64,000 bases of DNA from Halotia branconii CENA392 (GTDB taxonomy: Bacteria > Cyanobacteriota > Cyanobacteriia > Cyanobacteriales > Nostocaceae). The notes beneath the pieces are model-generated. The model made no database searches. It saw only the letters and a program-made list of their open reading frames with translations, and was not told where the DNA came from. The stretch is taken from positions 661,455 to 725,454 of the forward strand of contig NZ_CP124543.1 in NCBI RefSeq assembly GCF_029953635.1, given 5' to 3'. Each line of letters opens with the position of its first letter. Positions within the stretch are counted from its first letter, which is position 1. Shown in pieces: positions 56,529 to 64,000 of the stretch. The translations under genes and the position numbers were made by a program.

Positions 56529-56797
56529 TTAGATTAGGCGTTGCTGAATTAAAAAGTGACCTTTGCCGGGAACTACACTACTTAATGAACATAAACTCGT
56601 AGTGCAATTCCCTGACGAAGATTTAGTCAATACTGCTCGGTTAAGCTCAAAAAGCTTAATATTTGTAGGTTGGGTTGAGGAACGAAACCCAACATGTCTG
56701 GGGTTTTTTTGGGTTTCACTTCGTTTAACCCAACCTACAATGATCCTTAAGCGAGTAGTATTGAAGATTTAGTCCTTTATTCAAGAGTTGTAGTTAA
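56529..56797. repeat. intergenic stretch with TAGGTTGGGTT palindrome (56663-56740)
   Basis: TTGTAGGTTGGGTTGAGG and AACCCAACCTACAA form inverted arms, with further pairing of GAAACCC and GGGTTTC. A related sequence is at 40656-40708. It is a common dispersed cyanobacterial palindrome that could also act as a bidirectional terminator between cupB (plus) and the GH13 gene (minus). Confidence 0.7.
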
Positions 56798-58363
56798 CTA
56801 CACCAAAATTGCCATACCGGAGGGGGGTAAATCAATCCGCACAGCAGCCCTATGATCATCGTGATAATGCTGCACAGTGACAGTTTGTCTCTCTGGCGGA
56901 TAGCGTAGTTGTTTATCGTTCCAATCACTCTTGTATAAATAAGTCATGGTTGAATCGGCAGAATGCATGGCAGCATCGACTGTCACTTCAGCACCACGAT
57001 TTTCTAAAGCATGGGTGTTCAATACCATCAATACTTCTGTATCAAACAAAATTTGTGACCAAGCAACTAATTCGCCTTGTTGGGGAATGGAGAATGGGTA
57101 ATTACAAAATGATGTTTCCCGTAGGATGTGATGCCCCCGACGCAAAGCTTTACCAATTTTATCGTGTTGGTTGCGAAGACGAGCGATCGCTGCAATTCTT
57201 AAATAAGTGGGATGATCTAGATTGAAGAAATGACAGTCTGCTGTTTGAAATGCACCAAAAGCACCGCCAAACATCGCTTCACAGACGTATCTATCTACAA
57301 ACTGCCCATCTTCAATATTACCTGTATTGCCAGTAAAAGCTTGTTCTGTCCCATAATAAATAGCCGGGATTCCTGGCATAGTTAATTGCACTCCAACAGC
57401 GTTAGCAACCTGTTCATAAAGGTTGGGAACATCGCTATGTACAGCAAATCGCTGTTTACAATCAGGGGATGATATATCATCATCCAAAATGGAAACATGA
57501 TACAAACCATCTTGCCGACATTGCCCTGCAAAATGATTTTCGCTGTACAAATCGAAAAATACACAAGGGTTTGCTAAACCCTTAGCCATTGTGGTTAAAG
57601 CATCAGCAGCTTGGGCGATGTCAAGTACAGCACTGAGGTTACAACCTAAAATATCTAAGTAAGCATCTGCCATGTTATCGGAATTTATCTTCCCAGTCAG
57701 CAAAAAATTGTCCTTGCCGATAGATTGAGCATATTCACGAATAGCAATACAGAATTTGCGGGCATTTTGAGGAGGTATATTCTGGGTTGTCTTGATGCAA
57801 AACCCGTCGCAGTCAACAAGAGCAATCCAGTACTGATAAACTCTCGCTAGATTTGCAATCATTTCATCTCTATAGAACCAGTCATGATCACTATGGTTAG
57901 AGATGATATCTAGGATGACATACATGCGGCGATCGTGGGCGGCATCTATTAAATCTCTTAAATCTTGACAAGTTCCTAAGTGAGGGTCAATATCTAAAAA
58001 GTTTTGAATGCTGTCACTAGCATCTGTTTCTAAGTTCAGTTGTCGCCAAGGGGAGTTAATCCACAGTGTTGTTACTCCTAATCGCTGCAAGTAATCCAAC
58101 TTACTTTTAACTCCCCTGAAAGTTCCACCTAAAAACTTTGTATTTGCTGCTATCCAGTCAGCTTTGTTTTTTACCTGGAATCTTAAAGGATTAGTATGGT
58201 CAAAAAGTTCCCTATGACTTTCATTATCATCACTGAATCTATCCGGTAGTAGATGGTACAAGAACTGGTCTCGCCAACTGACAGGACTTAACTGAACCCT
58301 TCCGCGTGGTTTTAGGTCTGTGTCAGAGAGCTTTTGGGGTGCAAATTCTTCAACTTTAGCCAT
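56798..58363 (-). CDS. GH13 alpha-amylase-family protein with lost catalytic residues
   Basis: The 521-residue protein has the (beta/alpha)8 fold of GH13 with region I intact (VILDIISNHSDH, about 149-160). The three catalytic positions are changed. The nucleophile motif GFRID is GFCIK (Lys191), the acid/base GE is GK (Lys225), and the HD transition-state pair after LDD is DI (296-297). A late YYGTEQAFTG segment, a C-terminal beta-domain and MPGIPAIYYG remain normal. Frame and length are intact, so this is not simple decay. It could be a carbohydrate-binding or regulatory pseudoenzyme. It is monocistronic and converges on cupB. Confidence 0.85.
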   Translation of the reverse strand: MAKVEEFAPQKLSDTDLKPRGRVQLSPVSWRDQFLYHLLPDRFSDDNESHRELFDHTNPLRFQVKNKADWIAANTKFLGGTFRGVKSKLDYLQRLGVTTLWINSPWRQLNLETDASDSIQNFLDIDPHLGTCQDLRDLIDAAHDRRMYVILDIISNHSDHDWFYRDEMIANLARVYQYWIALVDCDGFCIKTTQNIPPQNARKFCIAIREYAQSIGKDNFLLTGKINSDNMADAYLDILGCNLSAVLDIAQAADALTTMAKGLANPCVFFDLYSENHFAGQCRQDGLYHVSILDDDISSPDCKQRFAVHSDVPNLYEQVANAVGVQLTMPGIPAIYYGTEQAFTGNTGNIEDGQFVDRYVCEAMFGGAFGAFQTADCHFFNLDHPTYLRIAAIARLRNQHDKIGKALRRGHHILRETSFCNYPFSIPQQGELVAWSQILFDTEVLMVLNTHALENRGAEVTVDAAMHSADSTMTYLYKSDWNDKQLRYPPERQTVTVQHYHDDHRAAVRIDLPPSGMAILV

Positions 58364-58745
58364 GAGGACTTACGCATTGATTCTGAAATATGCACCTCAA
58401 TGTTTAAAATAACTATCTCCAATTTTCATGAACCCATAGAGGTATTTCAGAGTTCGCAACGTATTTACATTAATTTTTTTACATAATTCTTTGTACTTTC
58501 AACTGTGCCAATAATGATTATTAACTTTTTCATAAACTTTTCTCAATGTTGGACAAATATATTCGTTATCAATAACCAAAATTCCAGTAGTTTGATTGTC
58601 TGCATTGATCTGATGAAGACTTTAAGCATTTTGTAGCCATTTCACTTCAAGCCTATATATAACAGTGCCTTCACCTTGGCACTATTTTTGGTGTGTAAAT
58701 AGCGCACTCAATAAACATGGGCAAAAATTATGGAGAGCAAACTTA
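58364..58745. promoter_or_regulatory. divergent promoter region between GH13 gene and PEP-CTERM gene
   Basis: These 382 bases contain no supported gene. Both flanking genes start outward from it. An in-frame extension of the plus gene up to 58665 lacks a signal peptide and was rejected. Confidence 0.4.
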
Positions 58746-59378
58746 ATGCAGAGTGCAACACCTTTCAAAAGATTATTGCAAGCAACTATCACCGTAGGAG
58801 TTAGTTTTGCTACGCTTACAGTTATTGGCACAAATCCAGCCCAAGCTGTCAATTTGAAAACATTTAATATTTCAGGAAATTTTGCTCCTGCGGTTGAGGA
58901 TAATTCAGTAGGGCTACCTGTGAGTTTGGCAAATGGTTCTTTTAATGGGACTTACACAGTTGATGTGGAGCGATTACCTGCTTCTAGTTCTTTTGTAGAT
59001 TTGACAAGTTGGAATGTCAACTTAGTCAATGACAATACTGTTTTAAGAACATTATCCAACAGTTTGGCTGGCAATACAGCTTACATTCAAGAGAACATAC
59101 TTGCTTTTGCAGACGCAGGTTTATTAGCAGAGCAAAATAATAACTTGTACAGTTTAGAACTGTATTTTGACAGCAATTTCATAGGTAGGGGTAGTACCAA
59201 TAATGGAATTTTCCTAGATAATAGCGATTTGGGAAGTGTCCAAAGTTCGGGCATTACTGCCGTAACTTCTGCTAAAAGTGAGGTCGTTCCTGAGCCTCGG
59301 ACTATTGTTGGAACAGTAGTTGTTGCTATTATTAGTTTGTGGCTAAAAAGAAAGCGAAAAGCTGAAATAGCGGCATAA
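58746..59378 (+). CDS. PEP-CTERM sorting-domain protein
   Basis: From ATG 58746 (MQSATPFKRLLQATITVGVS) the protein has 210 residues. It has a signal peptide ending NPAQA, a beta-rich domain (NLKTFNISGNF, GSFNGTYTVDVERLP), and a C-terminal VVPEPRTIVGTVVVAIISLWLKRKRKAE: the PEP motif, a membrane helix and a basic cluster. PEP-CTERM proteins are anchored by an exosortase and later released or cross-linked at the cell surface. The substrate or role of the main domain is unknown. No exosortase is in the window. Confidence 0.85.
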   Translation: MQSATPFKRLLQATITVGVSFATLTVIGTNPAQAVNLKTFNISGNFAPAVEDNSVGLPVSLANGSFNGTYTVDVERLPASSSFVDLTSWNVNLVNDNTVLRTLSNSLAGNTAYIQENILAFADAGLLAEQNNNLYSLELYFDSNFIGRGSTNNGIFLDNSDLGSVQSSGITAVTSAKSEVVPEPRTIVGTVVVAIISLWLKRKRKAEIAA

Positions 59379-59534
59379 TTTTCCTGAGGTTCAACGGTGT
59401 TCAGTTTTGCTGAATTTCGGAATTAGTCAAGAGCATGGCGTAACCAGACTACATATTTTAAATCTAAAATATGCTTGCGGTATGTGAAGTAATTATCCAT
59501 TCCGTATAGCGATATTAGCTGAATAGAAACTATC

Positions 59535-59540
59535 AAGGAG
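59535..59540 (+). promoter_or_regulatory. ribosome binding site fixing a TTG start
   Basis: AAGGAG lies 7 bases before TTG 59548. The ATG at 59541 directly after it is out of frame and too close. This site decides the TTG start of the phosphoesterase. Confidence 0.8.
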
Positions 59541-59547
59541 ATGTGCT

Positions 59548-61617
59548 TTGAGACGACTTACAAAGTTCTATTTTGCTCTCACACTTTTACTACTGCCATC
59601 CTCTATCATACCGTTGATATTTCTTGGCTCGGCGATCGCACAAGATTCCTCTTTACAGGAACCTTCGCAACCAGATTCAAACGTGACAACTCAGCCAGAT
59701 GTCACGCCAGATGTAGCAAAATACTTAAATAATGCGGGTAAGGAACCCAAGTTACCACCGAAGATACTGACAAGGCTGCTTCAGCAACGGATCAAATACG
59801 TTTTTGTCATCTTTAACGAAAACCATTCCTTCGACAACGAGTATGGCACCTTACCAGGTATCAACGGACTTTACTCAGACGGGCAAAAGCCTCGTAGTCC
59901 AGCAAAAACCCCAGGCTTTACTCAGACTTATACAGATGTCAACGGCATGACCATCAAAGTTCAGCCATTTCGGATTGGGCCAGAGCAGAACGCCACAGTT
60001 GTCGACAGCGTTGACCACTCACACACCGGACTTGCAAACAAGCTCCATGTTGTGAACGGTAAGCCCCAGATGGATCAATTTGCCAACGACGAGTATACGC
60101 GCTTCGCGTCAAAAGGTGGAGCAGCTAATATTGCTGAAGGCAAGCAGTTCGCACGCCTTGTGATGTCCCACGTCGATTGCGACACTATTCCGTTCTTCTG
60201 GAAGTGGGCAAGTCGCTTTACGGTCTTCGATAATATCTTTGCAACTGAGGATACCCCCTCAACCCCGAATGCAGTGGCGATGCTGGCGGGACAATCGGGT
60301 GAAACGCAGTGGGTCAAGCACGATTCGAGTGGTCAATCCTACACCGTGGGTAGCCACACAGGGACGACCCAAGGTGTACCTCTGGTCAACGACCCGCAGC
60401 CTTTCTACGGCTCCCAGTTCGACACCACAACGGACAACAAGCAGCCTGCTGGCACAAGAGAGTACTACGGCGATGACAATATCGCCTCGAACCTGACCTT
60501 CGCCAGTCTGCCACTGACTTTCCAAGGGCGTAAAATTCAGGCAGTTTTAGCTGGTAACAAAAATCCTTTATTTGATTTACCCGATATCCAGCAGGATATT
60601 CCTTATATCCAGAAACTCCGAACTGAGCCTGTTAATTGGCGCTGGTATCAAGAAGGCTACGATCTTGAACCGACTGATACCAACGGGGTCGCTTCCCACA
60701 ATGCCTATGTTACCCATCACAACGGAGCGCAGTATTTTGGCTATATTGCCAACACGCCTAAAGTGAGCGAAAATCTCCGGGGGCTTGGTGACTTTTTTAC
60801 TGACATAGCCAAAGATAAGCTACCCAAAGGCGGTGTGTTCTACATTCGCGGTGGCTATACAAACCAACAGGGTCTGAAGCCGCCAATTACGAACCCCAAG
60901 ACACCTGCTGATGAGATTGCGGCAATCAATGCGGCAAAGTTGGGTGACGACGATCACCCAGGTTACACTGATCGCCAAATCAGCGAGGCAATGGCAGCCC
61001 GGACAATCAATGCGATCGCCTCAAATCCAAAGCTGTGGCAACAAAGTGCAATCATCATCACTTATGACGAGTCGGATGGCTTCTACGACCACGTTCCACC
61101 ACGTATTTTGTCTTATGGTCCTGACGGACTGCCACTCTCCCGTGGTGTCCGCGTCCCGCTAATCTTGATTTCACCCTATGCCCGGACTCACGCCGTCTCA
61201 CATGTTGAGGGCGATCACAACTCAGTGATTGAAACGATCAACACGATTTTCGGTTTGCCCCCACTTGCTAGCCTACCTGATGAAGCCCAAGCGCTTGCCG
61301 CAGGTAATTCTCCTCAGTTCAACAAGTTCGGCCCGCCAGGATTTGAGCAGAAGTACCTCGGCCCGCGTGACATCAATTCGCCGATTACTGACAGCCTGCT
61401 GTCGGGCTTCGATCCCAAGCGCTTACTCGGTATTTCACCGCCACTACCAGCCTCGTTTGCAACGATTCCTGATAATGTCGTCAACACATTACCGCATTAT
61501 GGCGGCCAAGGCTGCCGGGCAATTGGAATTACACCAGAGGATAAGCGCCAGGGGATAGTCAACAAAGTTCCTAAGGGTTTTAACCCACTACCAAGCACAT
61601 ATCCAGCGGCTAACTAA
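59548..61617 (+). CDS. Secreted phosphoesterase (phospholipase C/acid phosphatase family)
   Basis: The 689-residue protein starts with TTG at 59548, supported by AAGGAG at 59535-59540 with 7-base spacing. The signal peptide is FYFALTLLLLPSSIIPLIFLGSAIA. The phosphoesterase domain shows FVIFNENHSFDNEYGTLPGINGL (metal site and nucleophile region), DHSHTGLANKL, DCDTIPFFWKWASRFTVFDNIF and ITYDESDGFYDHVPP (metal-binding Asp/His), plus HVEGDHNSVIETINTIFGL. It should hydrolyse phosphomonoesters or phospholipid head groups in the periplasm. Parts of the gene (about 59990-60530 and 60900-61520) are clearly more GC-rich than the neighbours, a sign of transfer. Confidence 0.87.
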   Translation: MRRLTKFYFALTLLLLPSSIIPLIFLGSAIAQDSSLQEPSQPDSNVTTQPDVTPDVAKYLNNAGKEPKLPPKILTRLLQQRIKYVFVIFNENHSFDNEYGTLPGINGLYSDGQKPRSPAKTPGFTQTYTDVNGMTIKVQPFRIGPEQNATVVDSVDHSHTGLANKLHVVNGKPQMDQFANDEYTRFASKGGAANIAEGKQFARLVMSHVDCDTIPFFWKWASRFTVFDNIFATEDTPSTPNAVAMLAGQSGETQWVKHDSSGQSYTVGSHTGTTQGVPLVNDPQPFYGSQFDTTTDNKQPAGTREYYGDDNIASNLTFASLPLTFQGRKIQAVLAGNKNPLFDLPDIQQDIPYIQKLRTEPVNWRWYQEGYDLEPTDTNGVASHNAYVTHHNGAQYFGYIANTPKVSENLRGLGDFFTDIAKDKLPKGGVFYIRGGYTNQQGLKPPITNPKTPADEIAAINAAKLGDDDHPGYTDRQISEAMAARTINAIASNPKLWQQSAIIITYDESDGFYDHVPPRILSYGPDGLPLSRGVRVPLILISPYARTHAVSHVEGDHNSVIETINTIFGLPPLASLPDEAQALAAGNSPQFNKFGPPGFEQKYLGPRDINSPITDSLLSGFDPKRLLGISPPLPASFATIPDNVVNTLPHYGGQGCRAIGITPEDKRQGIVNKVPKGFNPLPSTYPAAN

Positions 61618-61630
61618 TTCTTGAAGAGTT

Positions 61631-61750
61631 ATATCATGTCCGCGTAATTAGTTATAATTCCCGCATCTGTGCAAAAACCATGAAACCCTCTTTCTCCCTG
61701 CCCCCTGCCCCCTGCGGTCTTAATTACAAGTCTTTAACCGGACACGATAT
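61631..61750. mobile_element. MITE-like element with C-rich core
   Basis: The 120-bp element has ends ATATCATGTCCG (61631-61642) and CGGACACGATAT (61739-61750), inverted with one mismatch. Inner inverted stretches are TAATTAGTTATAATTCCCGC and GCGGTCTTAATTACAAG. Its core is TTTCTCCCTGCCCCCTGCCC. The left two thirds match 9964-10040. Confidence 0.7.
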
Positions 61751-61814
61751 TAGACGGATGGGCGTACCCCGTCCGTCTCTCAGGCTGGGTATTGACATTT
61801 TCTGAGAAAAATTT

Positions 61815-62765
61815 ATGCGCTTTTTATTGGTATTACTGACCCTGTTTGGTATCGGTTGCTCAACTTCCACCGCTGAGGCTAGTTCTGTAATTGAACGTGT
61901 GAAAGCGCGCCATCTCGTTCGTTGCGGCAGCGTCGAGAGACCGGGTCTGGCAACTGAAACCCAGCCGGGTGTGTGGAGTGGTCTTAATGTCGATGTCTGT
62001 CGGGCGATCGCTGCGGCTGTTCTCGGCTCTCCTGACCGCATTGAATATCATAAATACGAGACAGACAAAGACTTCGACGCTGTGCGTAACCAAGAAGATG
62101 ATGTCTACTTTCTGACGCGATCGGAGATTAACACACAGAAATTGACCAACAAGTTAGTACTCGGCCCGACTGTGTTCTTAGAATCCGATACGGTGATGGT
62201 AGCATCCACTTCAGCTGTCCATCATCTTACTGACCTGGCAGACGATAGTATCTGCTTTATGATTGGCAGTTCGGTCGAGCAAAGCCTCAATGCTTACTTT
62301 GGTAAGCTTCATAAAAACTGGTTTCGTCGGGCATTCTCTGAAGATGGGGAGATGATCGACACATACAACGTGCAGAATTGTCATGCGATCGCTGGTGAGA
62401 TCACAACCTTGGCAAATATCCGTCTCGACCCTGGAGTGAACCGATTATCAAGCCGCATTCTTCCAGAGTCTGTGAATATCTTTGCAGTTATAGCAGCAAC
62501 AAAAACCGATGACACTCAGTGGTCGGCGATCGTTGCATGGATAGTGCATACATTAATCAACCTAGAAATACCCAAAACCCAGTCGAATGCAGAGAGTACT
62601 GGGAAAATGCCAGTTTCTCTCTCAGAGTTGTTTATTGATAAAGAGTGGCAGCGCCATGTTCTCACTTCTGTAGGCAGCTACAGCGATATTTTTAATCGCA
62701 ATCTTGGTAAGGGTTCGCCACTGAGACTCGACCGTGGGTTAAATACGAACCATAGTGGGACTTAG
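61815..62765 (+). CDS. Periplasmic amino-acid-binding-like protein (ABC substrate-binding, family 3)
   Basis: The 316-residue protein begins MRFLLVLLTLFGIGCSTSTAEA, with a signal peptide (a lipobox-like FGIGC is present). A type II periplasmic binding fold follows (VIERVKARHLVRCGSVERPGL, WSGLNVDVCRAIAAAVLG, VYFLTRSEI, LVLGPTVFLESDTVMV, ICFMIGSSVEQSLNAYF). It resembles AapJ-like polar amino-acid binders. No permease or ATPase is nearby, so it may act as a receptor or with a remote transporter. Base composition is GC-rich compared with the left of the window, like the preceding phosphoesterase; the two may have arrived together. Short loops such as the ligand site are diverged, so the substrate is not clear. 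Confidence 0.75.
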   Translation: MRFLLVLLTLFGIGCSTSTAEASSVIERVKARHLVRCGSVERPGLATETQPGVWSGLNVDVCRAIAAAVLGSPDRIEYHKYETDKDFDAVRNQEDDVYFLTRSEINTQKLTNKLVLGPTVFLESDTVMVASTSAVHHLTDLADDSICFMIGSSVEQSLNAYFGKLHKNWFRRAFSEDGEMIDTYNVQNCHAIAGEITTLANIRLDPGVNRLSSRILPESVNIFAVIAATKTDDTQWSAIVAWIVHTLINLEIPKTQSNAESTGKMPVSLSELFIDKEWQRHVLTSVGSYSDIFNRNLGKGSPLRLDRGLNTNHSGT

Positions 62766-63010
62766 ACAAAAATCAAGCCCAAATATAACCTAAACTAGCT
62801 TTGTAAGCAGCAAACAGGTCACGATTTAAGTTCAACTAATCAAATCGTTCGACTCACAAAACGATTTGTAGGATGGATGATGATACCATGCTAGAAGAAG
62901 CGGTGGAAGCCGCAGTCTTTTTTCAAGAGAGCAGCTAAATTTCTTTGCCCTAACTGAGAGCGATTGTCCAAGGTTTTTCAGCTCATGGAAAACCACAAGG
63001 AGAAATCCAA

Positions 63011-63748
63011 ATGAACTATGACATTAAAGACAAAACTATTTTGGTTACGGGCGCAAATCGCGGCATTGGCAAGGCGATAGTTGAGTCGTTTATTGAACAT
63101 GGAGCTACCAAAGTCTATGCGGCTGTTCGTCAGCTCAATAGTGTCTCCTCATTGGTTGAACAATACGGCGATCGGGTAGTACCAATTCAGGTTGATTTAG
63201 GCGATCCCCAATCTATTGTTGCGGCTGCTCAAACTGCCCCAGATGTACAAATTGTGATCAATAATGCAGGAGTGTTTCAAGCTGGAACTCCCTTAGCTGA
63301 GAATGCGATCGTCGCTCTCGAATTTCAGATGAACATCAATGTATATGGATTGATCTACATGGCTCAGGCGTTTGCCCCGGTACTTAAAGCCAATGGAGGT
63401 GGTGTCTTTGCCCAAATCAACTCTGTTGCTTCGCTCAAGAGTTTCTCAGACTCTGCCACTTACTGTGCCTCAAAAGCTGCGGCTTATTCAATCACCCAGG
63501 CACTACGAGAGCTATTGAGCGAGCAGGACACGTTTGTGCTAAGTGTTCACCCTGGCCCGATTGCCACGGATATGGGCGATGCGGCAGGAATGAGTGAGGT
63601 TGCACAGTCACCTACACTTGTGGCAGACGGGATAATAAAAGCTCTCAAAGCTGGGGATTTTCACGTCTTTCCTGACTTGGTGGCAAAACAAATGGGCAAT
63701 GCTTATAAAAGCTTTGCGGAAAATGTCGTTGAGGTGTCATCAAGTTAA
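63011..63748 (+). CDS. Short-chain dehydrogenase/reductase
   Basis: The 245-residue protein is a classical SDR. It has the cofactor motif [12 protein letters not shown], the adenine-ring contact (VDLGDPQ), the structural NNAG, the catalytic Ser in NSVAS and the YCASK Tyr/Lys pair. The PG motif [10 protein letters not shown] follows. AAGGAG (62997-63002) lies 8 bases before the ATG. It probably reduces or oxidises a small alcohol or ketone with NAD(P)H in the cytoplasm. The substrate cannot be told. It is likely a single-gene unit. Confidence 0.92.
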   Translation: MNYDIKDKTILVTGANRGIGKAIVESFIEHGATKVYAAVRQLNSVSSLVEQYGDRVVPIQVDLGDPQSIVAAAQTAPDVQIVINNAGVFQAGTPLAENAIVALEFQMNINVYGLIYMAQAFAPVLKANGGGVFAQINSVASLKSFSDSATYCASKAAAYSITQALRELLSEQDTFVLSVHPGPIATDMGDAAGMSEVAQSPTLVADGIIKALKAGDFHVFPDLVAKQMGNAYKSFAENVVEVSSS

Positions 63749-64000
63749 CTACATTGTCGGATAACCAATTTCATTGCCTGATTTATGATTACTGAAAATT
63801 TTGTTAAACAAGTCGTGCTTAGATGGTGGCTCACTTGTCTGTCGGTACTCAACGCTGATTAAAACAATATTCAAAATATATGTTATTTGATTCTACCCAT
63901 TTACTTTGCAGTTGGGGGTTGTGCTTAATCGCTGCGCGCAGTTTATCTCTGTGAATTCATGCGTCTCAAGCCCGGTAAACAACCCCATTTTCAGCAGGGT
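63749..64000. other. right edge without a supported gene
   Basis: No gene can be called in these 252 bases. A plus-strand ATG near 63959 (MRLKPGKQPHFQQG) stays open to the edge, and a minus frame is open from the edge to about 63900. Either could be a fragment, but neither has more support. Confidence 0.3.

Noticed and set aside
56563..56772. 69-codon plus ORF after cupB
   Set aside because: Runs through the TAGGTTGGGTT palindrome; no conserved features.
59541..59732. 63-codon ORF starting ATG 59541
   Set aside because: Out of frame shadow of the phosphoesterase. The ribosome site spacing fits TTG 59548.
63900..64000. Partial gene at the right edge on either strand
   Set aside because: Under 35 codons visible, no motif, and no way to choose a strand.

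Overview
The window comes from a filamentous, probably heterocyst-forming (Nostoc/Calothrix-like) cyanobacterium. The evidence is the frequent HIP1 octamer GCGATCGC, a complete beta-carboxysome operon next to NDH-1 genes for CO2 uptake, a crtP-crtB carotenoid operon, a SigF-type sigma factor, PEP-CTERM proteins, and many heptamer-type and C-rich intergenic repeats. Coding sequence is AT-rich apart from a visibly more GC-rich patch near the right end.

Left part (1-18.1 kb): a proteusin-type RiPP locus. On the minus strand lie two NHLP-family export ABC proteins (one with an N-terminal C39 leader peptidase), a HlyD-like adaptor, a tandem cyclic-nucleotide-binding-domain protein, a MinD/ParA-like ATPase, an 870-residue permease-like membrane protein and a dCache-HAMP sensor. 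Divergent from them on the plus strand lie a 120-residue NHLP-leader precursor with a Cys-free, cationic, Trp-containing core, a PoyD-type radical SAM peptide epimerase, and a secreted S8-like protease with a PEP-CTERM tail, ending in a clear rho-independent terminator at 18053-18075. The expected product is a D-amino-acid-containing peptide cut after Gly-Gly during export.

Middle (18.2-36.2 kb): an AraC regulator that looks like a deletion-born chimera, then a roughly 14-kb co-directional minus-strand run. In transcription order it holds a small sigma factor, a DUF1822 protein, a membrane protein with CHAT (caspase-like) and CHASE2 domains, a DUF928 protein, two filamentous-haemagglutinin-like TpsA proteins (the second broken by an in-frame stop), a TpsB outer-membrane transporter, and a secreted TPR-CHAT protein. 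It reads as a self-contained sigma factor, sensor/protease and two-partner-secretion system. It sits where ureC would be expected after ureD-ureA-ureB.

Right part (36.4-64 kb): ureDAB without ureC, a small conserved protein and a lipoprotein, SigF, an amino-acid ABC binding protein, tRNA-Ser(GCU), crtP-crtB, a LysR regulator, ccmK2-K1-L-M-N-O (with a well-formed internal start for short CcmM), divergent ndhF4-ndhD4-cupB, a GH13 protein that has lost its catalytic residues, a PEP-CTERM protein, a phosphoesterase, a periplasmic binding protein and an SDR oxidoreductase.

Short mobile-looking repeats thread through the window. They include two copies of an element with about 27-bp imperfect inverted ends, several C-rich-core elements with differing inverted ends, and a 21-bp minisatellite split by one such element. 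A related C-rich repeat appears inside the coding sequence of one exporter.
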